Assembly: GCA_964520975.1 (NCBI GenBank)
Contig: CAZFPA010000004.1
Span: 1 to 64,000 of the forward strand
Direction of reading: 5' to 3'
Length of the DNA: 64,000 nucleotides
Source: CAZFPA01 sp964520975
GTDB lineage: Bacteria; Bacillota; Negativicutes; Selenomonadales; Selenomonadaceae
The notes beneath the pieces are model-generated. The model did no database searches, was not told the DNA's origin, and was given only the letters and a program-made list of their open reading frames with translations. Shown piece after piece: positions 26,973 to 36,062 of this stretch (within the stretch, counting starts at the first letter, position 1; every line of letters begins with the position of its first letter). Position numbers and translations under genes: made by a program.

Positions 26973-27890
26973 TCACCGGCAGCAGCTTTTTTTCCCCGGC
27001 AGCGCCGCAATCTTCTCTGAAATCGAGAAGAGGATGAGCGCCGCCCAAATGAAGCCAAACGCAATCCCGTGTGTCCAGCTGAAGGGCTCATGGAACACAA
27101 AGATCCCGATGCCAAGAGCAATCGTCGGCGCTATGTACTGACAGAAGCCCAACACGTTGAGCGGCAGCAGATTCGCCCCTTGGGAGAACAGGATAAGGGG
27201 TGTCGCTGTAACCGCGCCCGTTCCCACGATACACCAGGTCACGAGTGCCTCATTGCCAAAATGGCTCTGGCCTGTCTTCATCAGGTAGGCCATATAGGCA
27301 AAGGAGGCCGGCAGCATGAGCATCGTCTCGATGGTGATGCTCGTGACGGGACTCAGCCGCAGCAGCTTCTTGACCGCACCGTAGACAGCAAACGATGTCG
27401 CAAGCAGGACGGCAATCCAGGGAAGCTGTCCGAACTGCCAGGTCATGATGAGGATGCCCAGGCCAGCCAGCAGAATGCTGAGCTTCTTACCGAATACCAG
27501 CCGTTCATGGAATACCACCATCCCGAGCAGCACGCTCATGAGCGGATTGATATAATAGCCGATACTGGTCTCGATAATATGATCATGGTTCACAGCCCAG
27601 ATATAGGTAAGCCAGTTCATGCTGATGAGCAGTGACGCCAGCAGCATCAGCGCCCCGCGCTTGCGGTCCCGCCAAAGAGCACGGCAGTCGGCGCAGAATG
27701 CCGGCCAGCGGCCCAGGCCGAGCAGCACGCAGAGCATGAACACAAACGACCACACCATGCGCTGCGCCAGGATCTCATCCGCTGGCACGGACTGCAGCAG
27801 CTTCCAGTACAGCGGCAGAACACCCCACATACAGCATGCGCCGATAGCGGCAGCAATCCCCGCCCGCCTGTTTTTTATTTCTTCCTGCAT
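26973..27890 (-). CDS. RarD-like EamA/DMT-family permease
   Basis: A 305-residue, ten-helix transporter. The N-terminal GIAAAIGACCMWGVLPLYWKLLQSVPADEILAQRMVWS is characteristic of the RarD branch of the drug/metabolite transporter superfamily. The substrate is unknown; RarD itself is linked to chloramphenicol and related compounds, but only by old genetic data. The start at 27890 is preceded by GGGGGATG, and upstream in-frame codons run into the repeat element. Its likely promoter (27969-27998) is carried by that repeat. Confidence 0.88.
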   Translation of the reverse strand: MQEEIKNRRAGIAAAIGACCMWGVLPLYWKLLQSVPADEILAQRMVWSFVFMLCVLLGLGRWPAFCADCRALWRDRKRGALMLLASLLISMNWLTYIWAVNHDHIIETSIGYYINPLMSVLLGMVVFHERLVFGKKLSILLAGLGILIMTWQFGQLPWIAVLLATSFAVYGAVKKLLRLSPVTSITIETMLMLPASFAYMAYLMKTGQSHFGNEALVTWCIVGTGAVTATPLILFSQGANLLPLNVLGFCQYIAPTIALGIGIFVFHEPFSWTHGIAFGFIWAALILFSISEKIAALPGKKSCCR

Positions 27891-27968
27891 TGAAACATCC
27901 CCCAGATAAAAATCAATTCTATAGCAGCGGCCATAAAACAGTCCGCCGCATCCACCCGATAGGACTTT

Positions 27969-27998
27969 ATTATACCGCTGATTGCCAGGATTTCGCAA
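27969..27998 (-). promoter_or_regulatory. Repeat-borne promoter of the permease-amidohydrolase unit
   Basis: TTGCGA (27993-27998), an 18-bp spacer and TATAAT (27969-27974) on the minus strand. The -35 box is formed by the loop and one arm of the repeat hairpin. Confidence 0.55.
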
Positions 27999-28153
27999 CG
28001 CGCAATCCTGGCAATCAGCGTTTCAACGAGGCGGGATATCTCAACGCACCGCCTGTTATCTCCGTTCGCGCCCCACCTGCAGAGATAGGGGGACATCTTG
28101 TTCCGAGTTATAACGCCATTATTCAGGATTTCGCAACGCGAAATCCTGCCGGC
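27969..28153 (-). repeat. Composite inverted-repeat element: long copy bounded by two hairpins, carrying tandem promoters
   Basis: In minus orientation the block starts with a hairpin copy (28153-28108), continues through a roughly 90-bp middle part with two smaller hairpins, and ends in a nearly perfect 45-bp hairpin (28020-27976). Both end hairpins contain the core GGATT-x-CGC-GTT-GCGAAATCC (with one substitution in the second). Each carries TTGCGA, an 18-bp spacer and a -10: TATAAC at 28107-28112 with -35 at 28131-28136, and TATAAT at 27969-27974 with -35 at 27993-27998. The second pair points into the rarD-like gene. The stretch 27891-28236 has no gene. Confidence 0.75.
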
Positions 28154-28163
28154 CCCGTCAAAA

Positions 28164-28197
28164 AAGCGGCACCCCTGCAATTCCAGGGATGCCGCTT
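28164..28197 (-). terminator. Terminator after purD
   Basis: Arms 28164-28176 (AAGCGGCACCCCTG region) and 28184-28197 form a GC-rich stem, followed on the minus strand by a T run. It closes the purine operon. Confidence 0.88.
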
Positions 28198-28236
28198 TTT
28201 TTGTCCGGCTGCCGGCGCAGCCATCATCTGTTCCGG

Positions 28237-29517
28237 TTATTTATTCAGTCGCTCTAACGCCCGATGCGCAATATCCTTGCGGTATTCCGCTCCGGCAAAA
28301 TGAATCTTTTCCACGCCCTGATAAGCGAGCTCTACCGCCTCACGGATGGAGCCGGCCTTGGCTGTTACGCCGAGTACCCGCCCGCCATTCGTGACGATCT
28401 GGCCGTCCTTCTGGCTGGTCCCGGCATGGAATACAACGGTTCCCGCCTGCGCGGCAGCCTCCAGCCCGGTGATCGCATCGCCCTTGTGGTAGCTCTTGGG
28501 ATAACCGCCCGCCGCCATCACGACGCAGACAGCCGCCCCGGAGCTCCAGCGAATATCCAGGTCCTGCAATGTCCCGTCAGCACAGGCAAGCATGATATCA
28601 ACCAGGTCGCTCTCGAGGAGCGGCAGAACCACCTGTGTCTCCGGATCACCGAAGCGCGCATTGAATTCAATGACCTTCGGGCCATCTTTCGTAATCATGA
28701 GACCCGCATAGAGACAGCCCTTATAGGTGCGTCCCTCAGCCCGCATCGCAGCGATGACCGGGTCCAGTATCTCCCGCTGTGCCCGGGCTACGATCTCCGG
28801 CGTCGCCACCGGTGCCGGAGCATAGGTTCCCATGCCGCCGGTATTCGGTCCCTGATCGCCGTCGTAGGCCCGTTTGTGATCCTGCGAGGAGATCATCGGC
28901 ACAATCGTCTGCCCGTCAGTAAAGGTGAGCAGTGATGCTTCCTCGCCGACCAGGCATTCCTCGATGACCACGCGGCTGCCCGCGCTGCCAAAGGCCTTAT
29001 CGCACATGATTTCATCGATAGCAGCCAGGGCCTCCGCCTCTGTCGCTGCCACAATGACGCCCTTGCCGGCCGCCAGTCCGTCCGCCTTGATGACGATGGG
29101 CGCCCCTTCCTGCCTGATGTAGCGCTTCGCGGCCTCGGCCTCGGTGAAGATCTCATACTTGGCCGTTGGAATGCCGTACTTCTTCATGAGATTCTTGCAA
29201 AAGGCCTTGGAGCCCTCGATCTCAGCAGCCAGCTTTGTCGGCCCGAAGGCCTTGATGCCCGCCGCATTCATGGCATCAACGACACCATGGGTCAGCGGAA
29301 CCTCTGGCCCTACGACCACCAGCCCCACCTGTTTTTCCTTGGCAAAGCGCACCATGGCTTCATTGTCTTCAATGGAAATATCAGCTACACACACAGCAGC
29401 ACCAGCCATACCAGGATTGCCTGGAATCGCATAGATCTGGCCGGCCTTGGGACTCTGATGGAGCTTCCAGACCAGCGTATGCTCACGGCCACCGCCGCCG
29501 ATTACTAAAATATTCAT
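28237..29517 (-). CDS. purD: Phosphoribosylamine-glycine ligase (GAR synthetase)
   Basis: A 426-residue ATP-grasp enzyme for step 2 of purine synthesis. It has GGGGREHTL at the N-terminus, GPEVPLTHGVVD, the ATP-grasp segment VIKADGLAAGKGVIVA near residue 145, and NARFGDPETQVVLP, which is strictly conserved. It is the last gene of purE-F-M-N-H-D and is followed by a terminator. Length is normal. Confidence 0.97.
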   Translation of the reverse strand: MNILVIGGGGREHTLVWKLHQSPKAGQIYAIPGNPGMAGAAVCVADISIEDNEAMVRFAKEKQVGLVVVGPEVPLTHGVVDAMNAAGIKAFGPTKLAAEIEGSKAFCKNLMKKYGIPTAKYEIFTEAEAAKRYIRQEGAPIVIKADGLAAGKGVIVAATEAEALAAIDEIMCDKAFGSAGSRVVIEECLVGEEASLLTFTDGQTIVPMISSQDHKRAYDGDQGPNTGGMGTYAPAPVATPEIVARAQREILDPVIAAMRAEGRTYKGCLYAGLMITKDGPKVIEFNARFGDPETQVVLPLLESDLVDIMLACADGTLQDLDIRWSSGAAVCVVMAAGGYPKSYHKGDAITGLEAAAQAGTVVFHAGTSQKDGQIVTNGGRVLGVTAKAGSIREAVELAYQGVEKIHFAGAEYRKDIAHRALERLNK

Positions 29518-29529
29518 ACCTAACCCCGC

Positions 29530-30123
29530 TTATTTGTTGATTTGTTCCTGAAGGTAATTCTGGATGCAGTCATCGTATTTCGCCGTATGCGCAAAGGCCT
29601 CCTGCGCGAGCTGCATGCGCAGCATGCCATGTACACAACCGTCCTTGGCAACGCTGGCTGCGATCTCATCGTAGCGGGAAGGATTCGTGACAACCGTCAC
29701 GAACTTGAAATTCTTGGCTGCAGCACGGATCATAGCCGGACCGCCGATATCGATGTTCTCGATGGCCTCTGCCAGCGTTACATTCGGCTTCTCAATCGTC
29801 TGCTTGAAAGGATAGAGATTGACCACCACCATATCGATTGGCGTGATCTTATGTTCCTTCATGGCCTGTACATGGGCCGGGTTATCGCGCACGGCCAGGA
29901 TGCCGCCATGGATATACGGGTTGAGCGTCTTGACACGCCCGTCCATGATTTCCGGAAATCCCGTGACATCGCTCACATACATGACCGGAATCCCTGCCTC
30001 CTGGATGGCTTTCATCGTTCCGCCTGTGGAAACGATCTCTATACCTGCTGCATGAAGCTTCTTAGCCAGCTCAACGACACCGGTTTTGTCTGAAACACTG
30101 ATAAGAGCACGCTTGATTTTCAT
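29530..30123 (-). CDS. Stand-alone IMP cyclohydrolase (PurH N-terminal domain only)
   Basis: A 197-residue protein equal to the N-terminal MGS-like IMP cyclohydrolase domain of PurH. It begins [20 protein letters not shown], with [22 protein letters not shown] and the [15 protein letters not shown] segment. It should close FAICAR to IMP. The roughly 320-residue AICAR transformylase half of the usual 510-residue PurH is missing, and the downstream sequence goes straight into purD (12 bp), so it is not a frameshift relic. The ATG at 30123 follows GGTGGAGA. The transformylase must be encoded elsewhere, either as a separate AICAR transformylase or as PurP. Confidence 0.93.
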   Translation of the reverse strand: MKIKRALISVSDKTGVVELAKKLHAAGIEIVSTGGTMKAIQEAGIPVMYVSDVTGFPEIMDGRVKTLNPYIHGGILAVRDNPAHVQAMKEHKITPIDMVVVNLYPFKQTIEKPNVTLAEAIENIDIGGPAMIRAAAKNFKFVTVVTNPSRYDEIAASVAKDGCVHGMLRMQLAQEAFAHTAKYDDCIQNYLQEQINK

Positions 30124-30191
30124 TACAATCTCCACCTTTTCTTTGATTTATAGAATATGAACCGACCCTCCGCAAAACGGATTGCCTGTCC

Positions 30192-30803
30192 TTACTGCCG
30201 AATCTTTACCTGCCGACCCTCGATCTGGAGCTTATCCTTCAGATAGAGCTCAATCGCCCGCGGATACAGGACATGTTCCTTTTCCAGCACCCGGGCCGCC
30301 AGCGTATCCTCGGTATCATCATCGAGCACCGGCACCGTGTCCTGCAGGATGATGGGGCCGCTGTCCATTCCCTCATCGACGAAATGAATGGTGCAGCCGG
30401 ATACCTTCACACCATAGGCCAGCACATCCCGATGCGCATGCGCCCCGCCAAAGGAAGGCAGCAGCGAGGGATGGATGTTCAGAATGCGGCCCTTGAACCT
30501 CTGTACGAAATAGGGACTCAGTATACGCATGAAGCCCGCGAGGATGACCAGTGTAACGCCAGCCTCCTGCAGAGCCTTTACCAGCTTTTCTTCAAATTCC
30601 TGCTTGGAGGCACACTGCCGACGATCCACGCAGACATGCACCAGCCCGGCTTTTTCAGCCCGGTCCAGCGCCTTGGCCTCCGGTTTGTCCGTGAGCACAA
30701 TACCGATTTCTGCCGGTATCTGGCCACTGGCTACCGCAGCCATGATGGACTGCAGGTTTGTGCCGCGCCCCGAACAGAGAACTCCTAATATCGCCTTACT
30801 CAT
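30192..30803 (-). CDS. purN: Phosphoribosylglycinamide formyltransferase
   Basis: A 203-residue 10-formyl-THF-dependent GAR transformylase. It has VLCSGRGTNLQSIM at the N-terminus, the catalytic Asn-His-Asp set in NIHPSLLPSF and GCTIHFVDEGMDSGPII. It overlaps the end of purM by 8 bp, suggesting coupled translation. Confidence 0.96.
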   Translation of the reverse strand: MSKAILGVLCSGRGTNLQSIMAAVASGQIPAEIGIVLTDKPEAKALDRAEKAGLVHVCVDRRQCASKQEFEEKLVKALQEAGVTLVILAGFMRILSPYFVQRFKGRILNIHPSLLPSFGGAHAHRDVLAYGVKVSGCTIHFVDEGMDSGPIILQDTVPVLDDDTEDTLAARVLEKEHVLYPRAIELYLKDKLQIEGRQVKIRQ

Positions 30804-31848
30804 TGAAAACGCCGCCTTTGATCGTCACATCATGGCTGCCGCGAACCACCCGGCCGATTTCATAATACGGCTCGCCGGCGGCAGTGAGATGCTCCTTGAT
30901 TTTTACTGCTTCCTGCGGGGAAGCCATAAGGACCATACCGATGCCCATATTGAAGGTCCGGTACATTTCCTTCCATTCCACATTGCCCCATTCCTTGAGC
31001 AGACGGAAGATCTCCGGCACCTTCCAGGCCGATGCGTCCACCTCGACAGCCATATCCGCCGGCAGTGCCCGCGGAATGTTGTCGTAGAAACCGCCGCCCG
31101 TGACATGGACCATGCCGTGGATATCGAATTTCTCGATGAGCGGCAGACAGGCCTTCGGATAGAGGCGCGTCGGTGTCAGCAGTTCTTCGCCAATGGTCTT
31201 GCCCAGCGAATCGATGTATTCATCGCCCTTGAAGCCCTTGACCTCAAAGCAGATCTTGCGGACGAGCGAGAAACCATTCGAATGCACGCCCGAAGACGGC
31301 AGGCCCAGCAGCACATCGCCCTCCTGCACGCGTTCGCTCGTGATGATGCGGGATTTGTCCACTACGCCTACCGCAAAGCCGGCGATATCATACTCACCAA
31401 CCGGATAGAAGCCGCTCATTTCCGCCGTCTCACCGCCGATGAGCGCACAGCCCGATTCCCGGCAGGCATTGGCAACGCCCTTGACGACAGCCGCCACCTG
31501 CTCCGGATCGAGCTTGCCGACAGCCAGGTAATCCAGGAAGTACAACGGCTCCGCTCCCTGCACCAGGATATCATTCACGCACATGGCAACAGCATCCTGC
31601 CCTACGGTATCATGCTTGTTCAGCATAAACGCGATGCGCAGCTTGGTGCCGACGCCATCGGTACCCGAAACGAGCACCGGCTCCTTGTATTTGCCGCTGT
31701 TCAGCGCAAAGAGGCCGCCAAAACCGCCAAGATCTCCGAGGACCTCCGGGCGATATGTCGCCTTTACACTGTCCTTTATGAGGGACACCGAATAGTTGCC
31801 TGCATCAATATCTACACCAGCGTCACGGTATGTGAGTTTCTTTTCCAT
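30796..31848 (-). CDS. purM: Phosphoribosylformylglycinamidine cyclo-ligase (AIR synthetase)
   Basis: A 350-residue enzyme for step 5 of purine synthesis. It begins LTYRDAGVDIDAGN and contains VSGTDGVGTKLRIA, ALIGGETAEMSGFY and VHVTGGGFYDNIPR, all family motifs. The start at 31848 is preceded by GGAGG 5 bp upstream. It lies between purF and purN. Confidence 0.97.
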   Translation of the reverse strand: MEKKLTYRDAGVDIDAGNYSVSLIKDSVKATYRPEVLGDLGGFGGLFALNSGKYKEPVLVSGTDGVGTKLRIAFMLNKHDTVGQDAVAMCVNDILVQGAEPLYFLDYLAVGKLDPEQVAAVVKGVANACRESGCALIGGETAEMSGFYPVGEYDIAGFAVGVVDKSRIITSERVQEGDVLLGLPSSGVHSNGFSLVRKICFEVKGFKGDEYIDSLGKTIGEELLTPTRLYPKACLPLIEKFDIHGMVHVTGGGFYDNIPRALPADMAVEVDASAWKVPEIFRLLKEWGNVEWKEMYRTFNMGIGMVLMASPQEAVKIKEHLTAAGEPYYEIGRVVRGSHDVTIKGGVFNE

Positions 31849-31932
31849 TTCATCCTCCAAAAAATTCATAATGTTCAGCTAAAAAGGAGATGCTGCGCCA
31901 GGCTCAGCCAGCGCAGCCATCCTTCGATTTAT

Positions 31933-33363
31933 TCATTTATTCTTCCGCTGCTCAAAGACGTATTTGTCCGCGCCCACCGGCAGCTCAGGATTCTGCTTGA
32001 TCGGATACGCACTGTTGAAGCAGGCGTAGCACATTTCATCCGGTGCGGCTACACATTCACGCAAGCCCTCCAGTGAGAGGAAATGCAGGGAATCCGCCCC
32101 GATGAATTCACGGATTTCTTCCACGGTTTTCGTTGCCGCAATAAGCTCCTTGCGCACAGAAGTATCGATGCCATAATAGCAGGGATAGCCAATCGGCGGC
32201 GAGCTGATGCACATATGCACCTCTTTGGCCCCGGCATCACGCAGCATGCGCACAATCTTGCCGCTCGTCGTGCCGCGCACGATGGAATCATCGACCATGA
32301 TGACCGATTTGCCCGCAACTACGGGCCGGATCGGGTTCAGTTTGAGCTTTACCGCCGTATCGCGCTTCTTCTGCGTCGGCTGGATAAAGGTCCGCCCGAT
32401 ATAGCGGTTCTTGATGAGCCCTTCCATGTAGGGAATCCCTGACTCGAACGCATAGCCCGTCGCGGCGGTATTGCCGGAGTCCGGCACCGAAATCACGATA
32501 TCGCCCTTGAACCCGCTCTCGCGCGCCAGCATCCGCCCCATCATGAAACGGGCCGCCTGCACGCTCTGCCCATCGATGATGGAATCGGGCCGTGCAAAGT
32601 AAATATGCTCAAAGATACAGGAAGCCCGTTTCGTGCGCTTGGCAAACTTATAGGACTGCAGGCCATTTTCGTCAATAACCACCAGTTCTCCCGGCTCCAC
32701 ATCGCGAACGAACTCCGCGCCGACCACATCGAGGCCGCAGGTTTCCGAGGACAGCACCCAGGCATCCTCGGTCCGCCCGATGCAAAGCGGGTGGAAGCCA
32801 TGCGGATCACGAGCCCCAATGAGCTTTTCCTCCGTCATGATCGTGAGGCAATAGGCCCCCTTGATCTGCTTCAGGCTCTCCATGATCTTCTCCTCAATGG
32901 AGGCCTTGCGCGACCGCGCAATGAGGTTCACAATAACCTCGGAATCAATCGAAGTCTGGAAGATCGTGCCCTTCTGCTCGAGCTTGTGGCGAATCTCAGC
33001 CGCATTGGTGAGATTGCCGTTATGGGCCAGGCTGATCTTGCCGCCGGCATAGTTGGCTATGAGCGGCTGGGTGTTCGCCAGCAGGCTCGACCCTGTCGTT
33101 GAATAGCGTACATGCCCGATGGCAATGCACTGGTTCTCCATGTGGGGAATCTGGTGACGGAATACCTCGTTGACGAGCCCCATGCCGCGTGTCACATCCA
33201 TCCAGGCTCCATCGGTAATCGCAATGCCCGCACTTTCCTGTCCGCGGTGCTGCAGCGCATAAAGCCCCAGATACGTCATTTCGGATACATTTTCCTCATG
33301 GGAATATACGCCGAATACGCCGCATTCTTCTTTCCATTTATTGGGTTCTATAAAATCTATCAT
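31933..33363 (-). CDS. purF: Amidophosphoribosyltransferase
   Basis: A 476-residue enzyme that commits PRPP to purine synthesis. The mature catalytic Cys follows a short propeptide (KWKEECGVFGVY, Cys14), as in the Bacillus-type iron-sulfur enzyme. HRGQESAGIA and the PRPP loop IMVDDSIVRGTTS near residue 350 are present. Cysteines in the C-terminal part (MCYACFNSAYP and upstream) agree with a [4Fe-4S] cluster. It follows purE by about 115 bp; that gap holds no purine riboswitch. Confidence 0.96.
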   Translation of the reverse strand: MIDFIEPNKWKEECGVFGVYSHEENVSEMTYLGLYALQHRGQESAGIAITDGAWMDVTRGMGLVNEVFRHQIPHMENQCIAIGHVRYSTTGSSLLANTQPLIANYAGGKISLAHNGNLTNAAEIRHKLEQKGTIFQTSIDSEVIVNLIARSRKASIEEKIMESLKQIKGAYCLTIMTEEKLIGARDPHGFHPLCIGRTEDAWVLSSETCGLDVVGAEFVRDVEPGELVVIDENGLQSYKFAKRTKRASCIFEHIYFARPDSIIDGQSVQAARFMMGRMLARESGFKGDIVISVPDSGNTAATGYAFESGIPYMEGLIKNRYIGRTFIQPTQKKRDTAVKLKLNPIRPVVAGKSVIMVDDSIVRGTTSGKIVRMLRDAGAKEVHMCISSPPIGYPCYYGIDTSVRKELIAATKTVEEIREFIGADSLHFLSLEGLRECVAAPDEMCYACFNSAYPIKQNPELPVGADKYVFEQRKNK

Positions 33364-33478
33364 TTGTCCTGTTTCTCCTGTCCGTCAGCCAAGGATTTCC
33401 CTCTAAGCGACCTTGTTTTCATCTGTCTCCAACATCCTCCATCCAAATGTTCACCTATAAAAATAAGCAGCATCATAG

Positions 33479-33964
33479 TCATAGCTGGGCTGCGACATGA
33501 GCTGCTTTCTTTTCTACATCCTGGATCATTTTTTCGCGATACGCTGCGAGCTTATCCTGCAGGCCCTGATCGGACACAGCAAAAATCTGCACAGCAAAAA
33601 TGGCCGCGTTTTTCGCGCCATTGATTGCCATCGTGGCAACCGGGATACCGGACGGCATCTGCACTGTACTCAGGAGCGCATCCATACCGTTCAACGCCGT
33701 CGCGTTTATGGGCACACCGATAACAGGCAGCGTCGTATAGCTGGCAATCACGCCGCCCAGATGGGCCGCTGCTCCTGCCGCTGATATGAACACACCAATG
33801 CCTCGTTCGGGCGCAGACGTAACAAACTCGCGCACCTTCCCCGGCGTGCGATGGGCAGAAGCCACCACTACTTCTGACTCAATCCCGAACTGCTTCAGAA
33901 GTTCAACCGCTGGCTTCAAAATCGGCCAGTCGGAATCACTTCCCATAACTATGGCCACCTTCAT
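33479..33964 (-). CDS. purE: N5-carboxyaminoimidazole ribonucleotide mutase
   Basis: A 161-residue PurE. It has MGSDSDWPI at the N-terminus, SAHRTPGKV near residue 36 and the AGAAAHLGG loop, all active-site motifs. No purK is next to it, so it could be class I with a distant purK or the class II form that uses CO2 directly. First gene of the purEFMNHD operon. Confidence 0.95.
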   Translation of the reverse strand: MKVAIVMGSDSDWPILKPAVELLKQFGIESEVVVASAHRTPGKVREFVTSAPERGIGVFISAAGAAAHLGGVIASYTTLPVIGVPINATALNGMDALLSTVQMPSGIPVATMAINGAKNAAIFAVQIFAVSDQGLQDKLAAYREKMIQDVEKKAAHVAAQL

Positions 33965-34020
33965 GAATCAATCATCTCCTAATTTCTTCGTGATATGACG
34001 GGAACTATTTCCACCATTAC

Positions 34021-34050
34021 ATCATAACAGAAACGACGAAAAACTGTCAA
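34021..34050 (-). promoter_or_regulatory. Promoter of the pur operon
   Basis: Minus strand TTGACA (34045-34050), 18 bp, TATGAT (34021-34026). The -35 box lies inside the terminator hairpin of the upstream DUF6056-like gene. No PurR box or purine riboswitch could be recognised. Confidence 0.65.
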
Positions 34051-34087
34051 CGGAAAGCCGTATCTTTATCCGGCTTCCGTTGACAGT
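34043..34087 (-). terminator. Terminator of the DUF6056-like gene
   Basis: A long stem, arms 34043-34060 and 34071-34087 (one mismatch or bulge), followed on the minus strand by TTTTT. Confidence 0.9.
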
Positions 34088-34166
34088 TCTGTTGTTTATG
34101 GATCCATTCTATGCAGGCTCCGCTGCCGCCTGGCGCTTTGGTCCCAGGTGGCAGCAGCACCGGAGC

Positions 34167-35918
34167 TCAGCGAATATCGTCAAGTGTCAGCGCCGGGTCC
34201 AGGCGGACATCTCCGATGCCGTAATACGCCGAGATCATCTCCCGCGTCATCTTTACATCGTAATCATCGTAATTGATGTGACGCAATACCCTGGCCTTCG
34301 GGGGGATCTGGCTTGGCGGTACAAAGATGAGCATCTGCTGCTGCTCCGCCTGCCGGGCAATATAGGCCACCCGGACGGCATCCTCTACCCAGATCGCATG
34401 GAGAATGATGAGCGAAGCCGCGACAATAAAGGTCATGATAGCCGCACCGCCCCAGCGGAAGATGCGCCCTGCCGGCACCACGAGCAGCCGCTCATAGACA
34501 GCCGGAATGCGCAGGACCGCAGTCGTCGCGATGAGGATCATCATCGCCGAGCTGAAGAGCGCCCGCCCCGGAAAGTTTGGCGCGCCGATGACAGCCAGAT
34601 TATTGATAAAAGCAATCACGAAAAGTGCACCGGCATAGCGGACCTCGGCATAGCGATTCCAAAGCATGCGCTTTGTGACCTGCCCGCCCAAAGAACGCAA
34701 TGTCTTCCGGGAAATCCGCAGCTTATTGATCGTCATGAGATATACGTAGATCACACTCATCCAATAGATCATGGCCTCCTCGAACCCCGCCATCGTATTG
34801 GCAAAATGTGAAATCGTATTTTCATCGGTGAGTCCCAGCGGCGTAAGCAGGACCGCGATCAATCCGTCCCGCAGCCAGATGGCCAGGAAGCCACCATTGA
34901 AATAGGATACTACGAGGCAGAGTATCACCACAAAAAGCGTATAGTGATTGTTATGCGGCTCGGCCACCGTCACCGTAATCCCCTTTTCCTTTGCCACCGC
35001 GAGCTTCAGGATACGCCACATGAGCACCAGCACCAAAAATACCGGCAGCATGTACAGCAGCATCTCCGCGTTGGCCGCAAACTGATTGCCGATATGCAGC
35101 AGGAAGGGCTTTGTCTCATTGGCCTCCTGATAGCGCACGAAGTTTCCCGGTCCGGCCAGGCAGGCAACCGTTCCGATCAGGGAGCCCAATGCACCGGCAA
35201 GCATCCAGGCATGGCGCGTTCCCCGACGCCAGCAGTAAGCCGTGACAGCCACCGCCAGGAATGTCGTCGTGACCGTAAGATTTTCCACAGAGCAGGCCGC
35301 AACCATGGCAAAAAAGAACAATGGAATGCCGAACCAGGCCCCCACAGACTGCATGCGTCCCGCCAGTACGAGATTGTACGGCAGCAGAAAGAGCGCCGCA
35401 AAAAAACCTGTCCAGAGATAAACCGCCGACCCGCACATCCAGACAATGACCTCGCCGAATTCCGGCACCGCAAGCCAGAAGAAAACCGCCAGCGCGGCAA
35501 AGATCCGCGGCTCCCGCGGCAAACGCACCGCACGGATTGCGTGGAAATAAACCACGACCAGCATCGCCACGAAAATCGCCGCATTGAACAAATTGAACCA
35601 GAACTTACCATAGAGCAGAAAAGCAAACTGGATGAAAAAGCTCACCAGCCGGCCGCCGTGCATGAAATAGTACCGCTCCAGTGAAACGAACACATCCCGC
35701 CAGGACTGCAGTTGATCCCCCGTATTCCATACCACGGCTGCCAGATAATCATCCCGGTACATCGGCATCCAGGCATTCACCACATACATGAGTGCAAATA
35801 CCGCTAGCAGCAGTGCCGCCGTCCAGGCCGCATCATTCTTATTACTCTGAACCACAAAAACATCCTCCCTGTCGGAAACCCCGGACAATGTCCTTTCTAA
35901 TGTCTCCAATAATTTCAT
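34167..35918 (-). CDS. Large multi-pass membrane protein, DUF6056-like (possible GT-C glycosyltransferase)
   Basis: A 583-residue protein with roughly 11-13 hydrophobic helices. After the first helix comes MYRDDYLAAVVWN, an acidic pair in the first extracytoplasmic loop. It is placed like the catalytic Asp motif of GT-C enzymes that use lipid-linked sugars. FMHGGRL and a soluble C-terminal tail follow. I know the family as DUF6056; function is not established. The start codon 35918 has AGAGGA very close upstream. It forms its own unit with a strong promoter and terminator. Possible roles are surface polysaccharide or protein glycosylation, but this is inference. Confidence 0.65.
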   Translation of the reverse strand: MKLLETLERTLSGVSDREDVFVVQSNKNDAAWTAALLLAVFALMYVVNAWMPMYRDDYLAAVVWNTGDQLQSWRDVFVSLERYYFMHGGRLVSFFIQFAFLLYGKFWFNLFNAAIFVAMLVVVYFHAIRAVRLPREPRIFAALAVFFWLAVPEFGEVIVWMCGSAVYLWTGFFAALFLLPYNLVLAGRMQSVGAWFGIPLFFFAMVAACSVENLTVTTTFLAVAVTAYCWRRGTRHAWMLAGALGSLIGTVACLAGPGNFVRYQEANETKPFLLHIGNQFAANAEMLLYMLPVFLVLVLMWRILKLAVAKEKGITVTVAEPHNNHYTLFVVILCLVVSYFNGGFLAIWLRDGLIAVLLTPLGLTDENTISHFANTMAGFEEAMIYWMSVIYVYLMTINKLRISRKTLRSLGGQVTKRMLWNRYAEVRYAGALFVIAFINNLAVIGAPNFPGRALFSSAMMILIATTAVLRIPAVYERLLVVPAGRIFRWGGAAIMTFIVAASLIILHAIWVEDAVRVAYIARQAEQQQMLIFVPPSQIPPKARVLRHINYDDYDVKMTREMISAYYGIGDVRLDPALTLDDIR

Positions 35919-35938
35919 TCCTCTTAAATATCTTTCTC

Positions 35939-35967
35939 ATTGTATCAATACCATCCGGCAGTGTCAA
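35939..35967 (-). promoter_or_regulatory. Promoter of the DUF6056-like gene
   Basis: Minus strand TTGACA (35962-35967), 17 bp, TACAAT (35939-35944), about 20 bp before the start codon. Confidence 0.85.
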
Positions 35968-36019
35968 ATCATTTATTCCCGGTCATCCCCACTGTTTCCG
36001 GTTCCGCGCGCACAAAAAA

Positions 36020-36043
36020 GATGCTGCTGTAAACAGCAGCATC
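36020..36043 (-). terminator. Terminator of the DapF-like gene
   Basis: A perfect stem GATGCTGCTGT/ACAGCAGCATC (36020-36030, 36033-36043) followed on the minus strand by TTTTTT. Confidence 0.9.
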
Positions 36044-36062
36044 CGAACCATTTCTATGTGTT

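Noticed and set aside
27969..28153. CRISPR repeats or phage attachment site
   Set aside because: Only one or two hairpin units, no spacers, no cas or integrase genes.
33364..34020. Purine riboswitch in front of purE or purF
   Set aside because: The leader shows none of the conserved purine aptamer loops.
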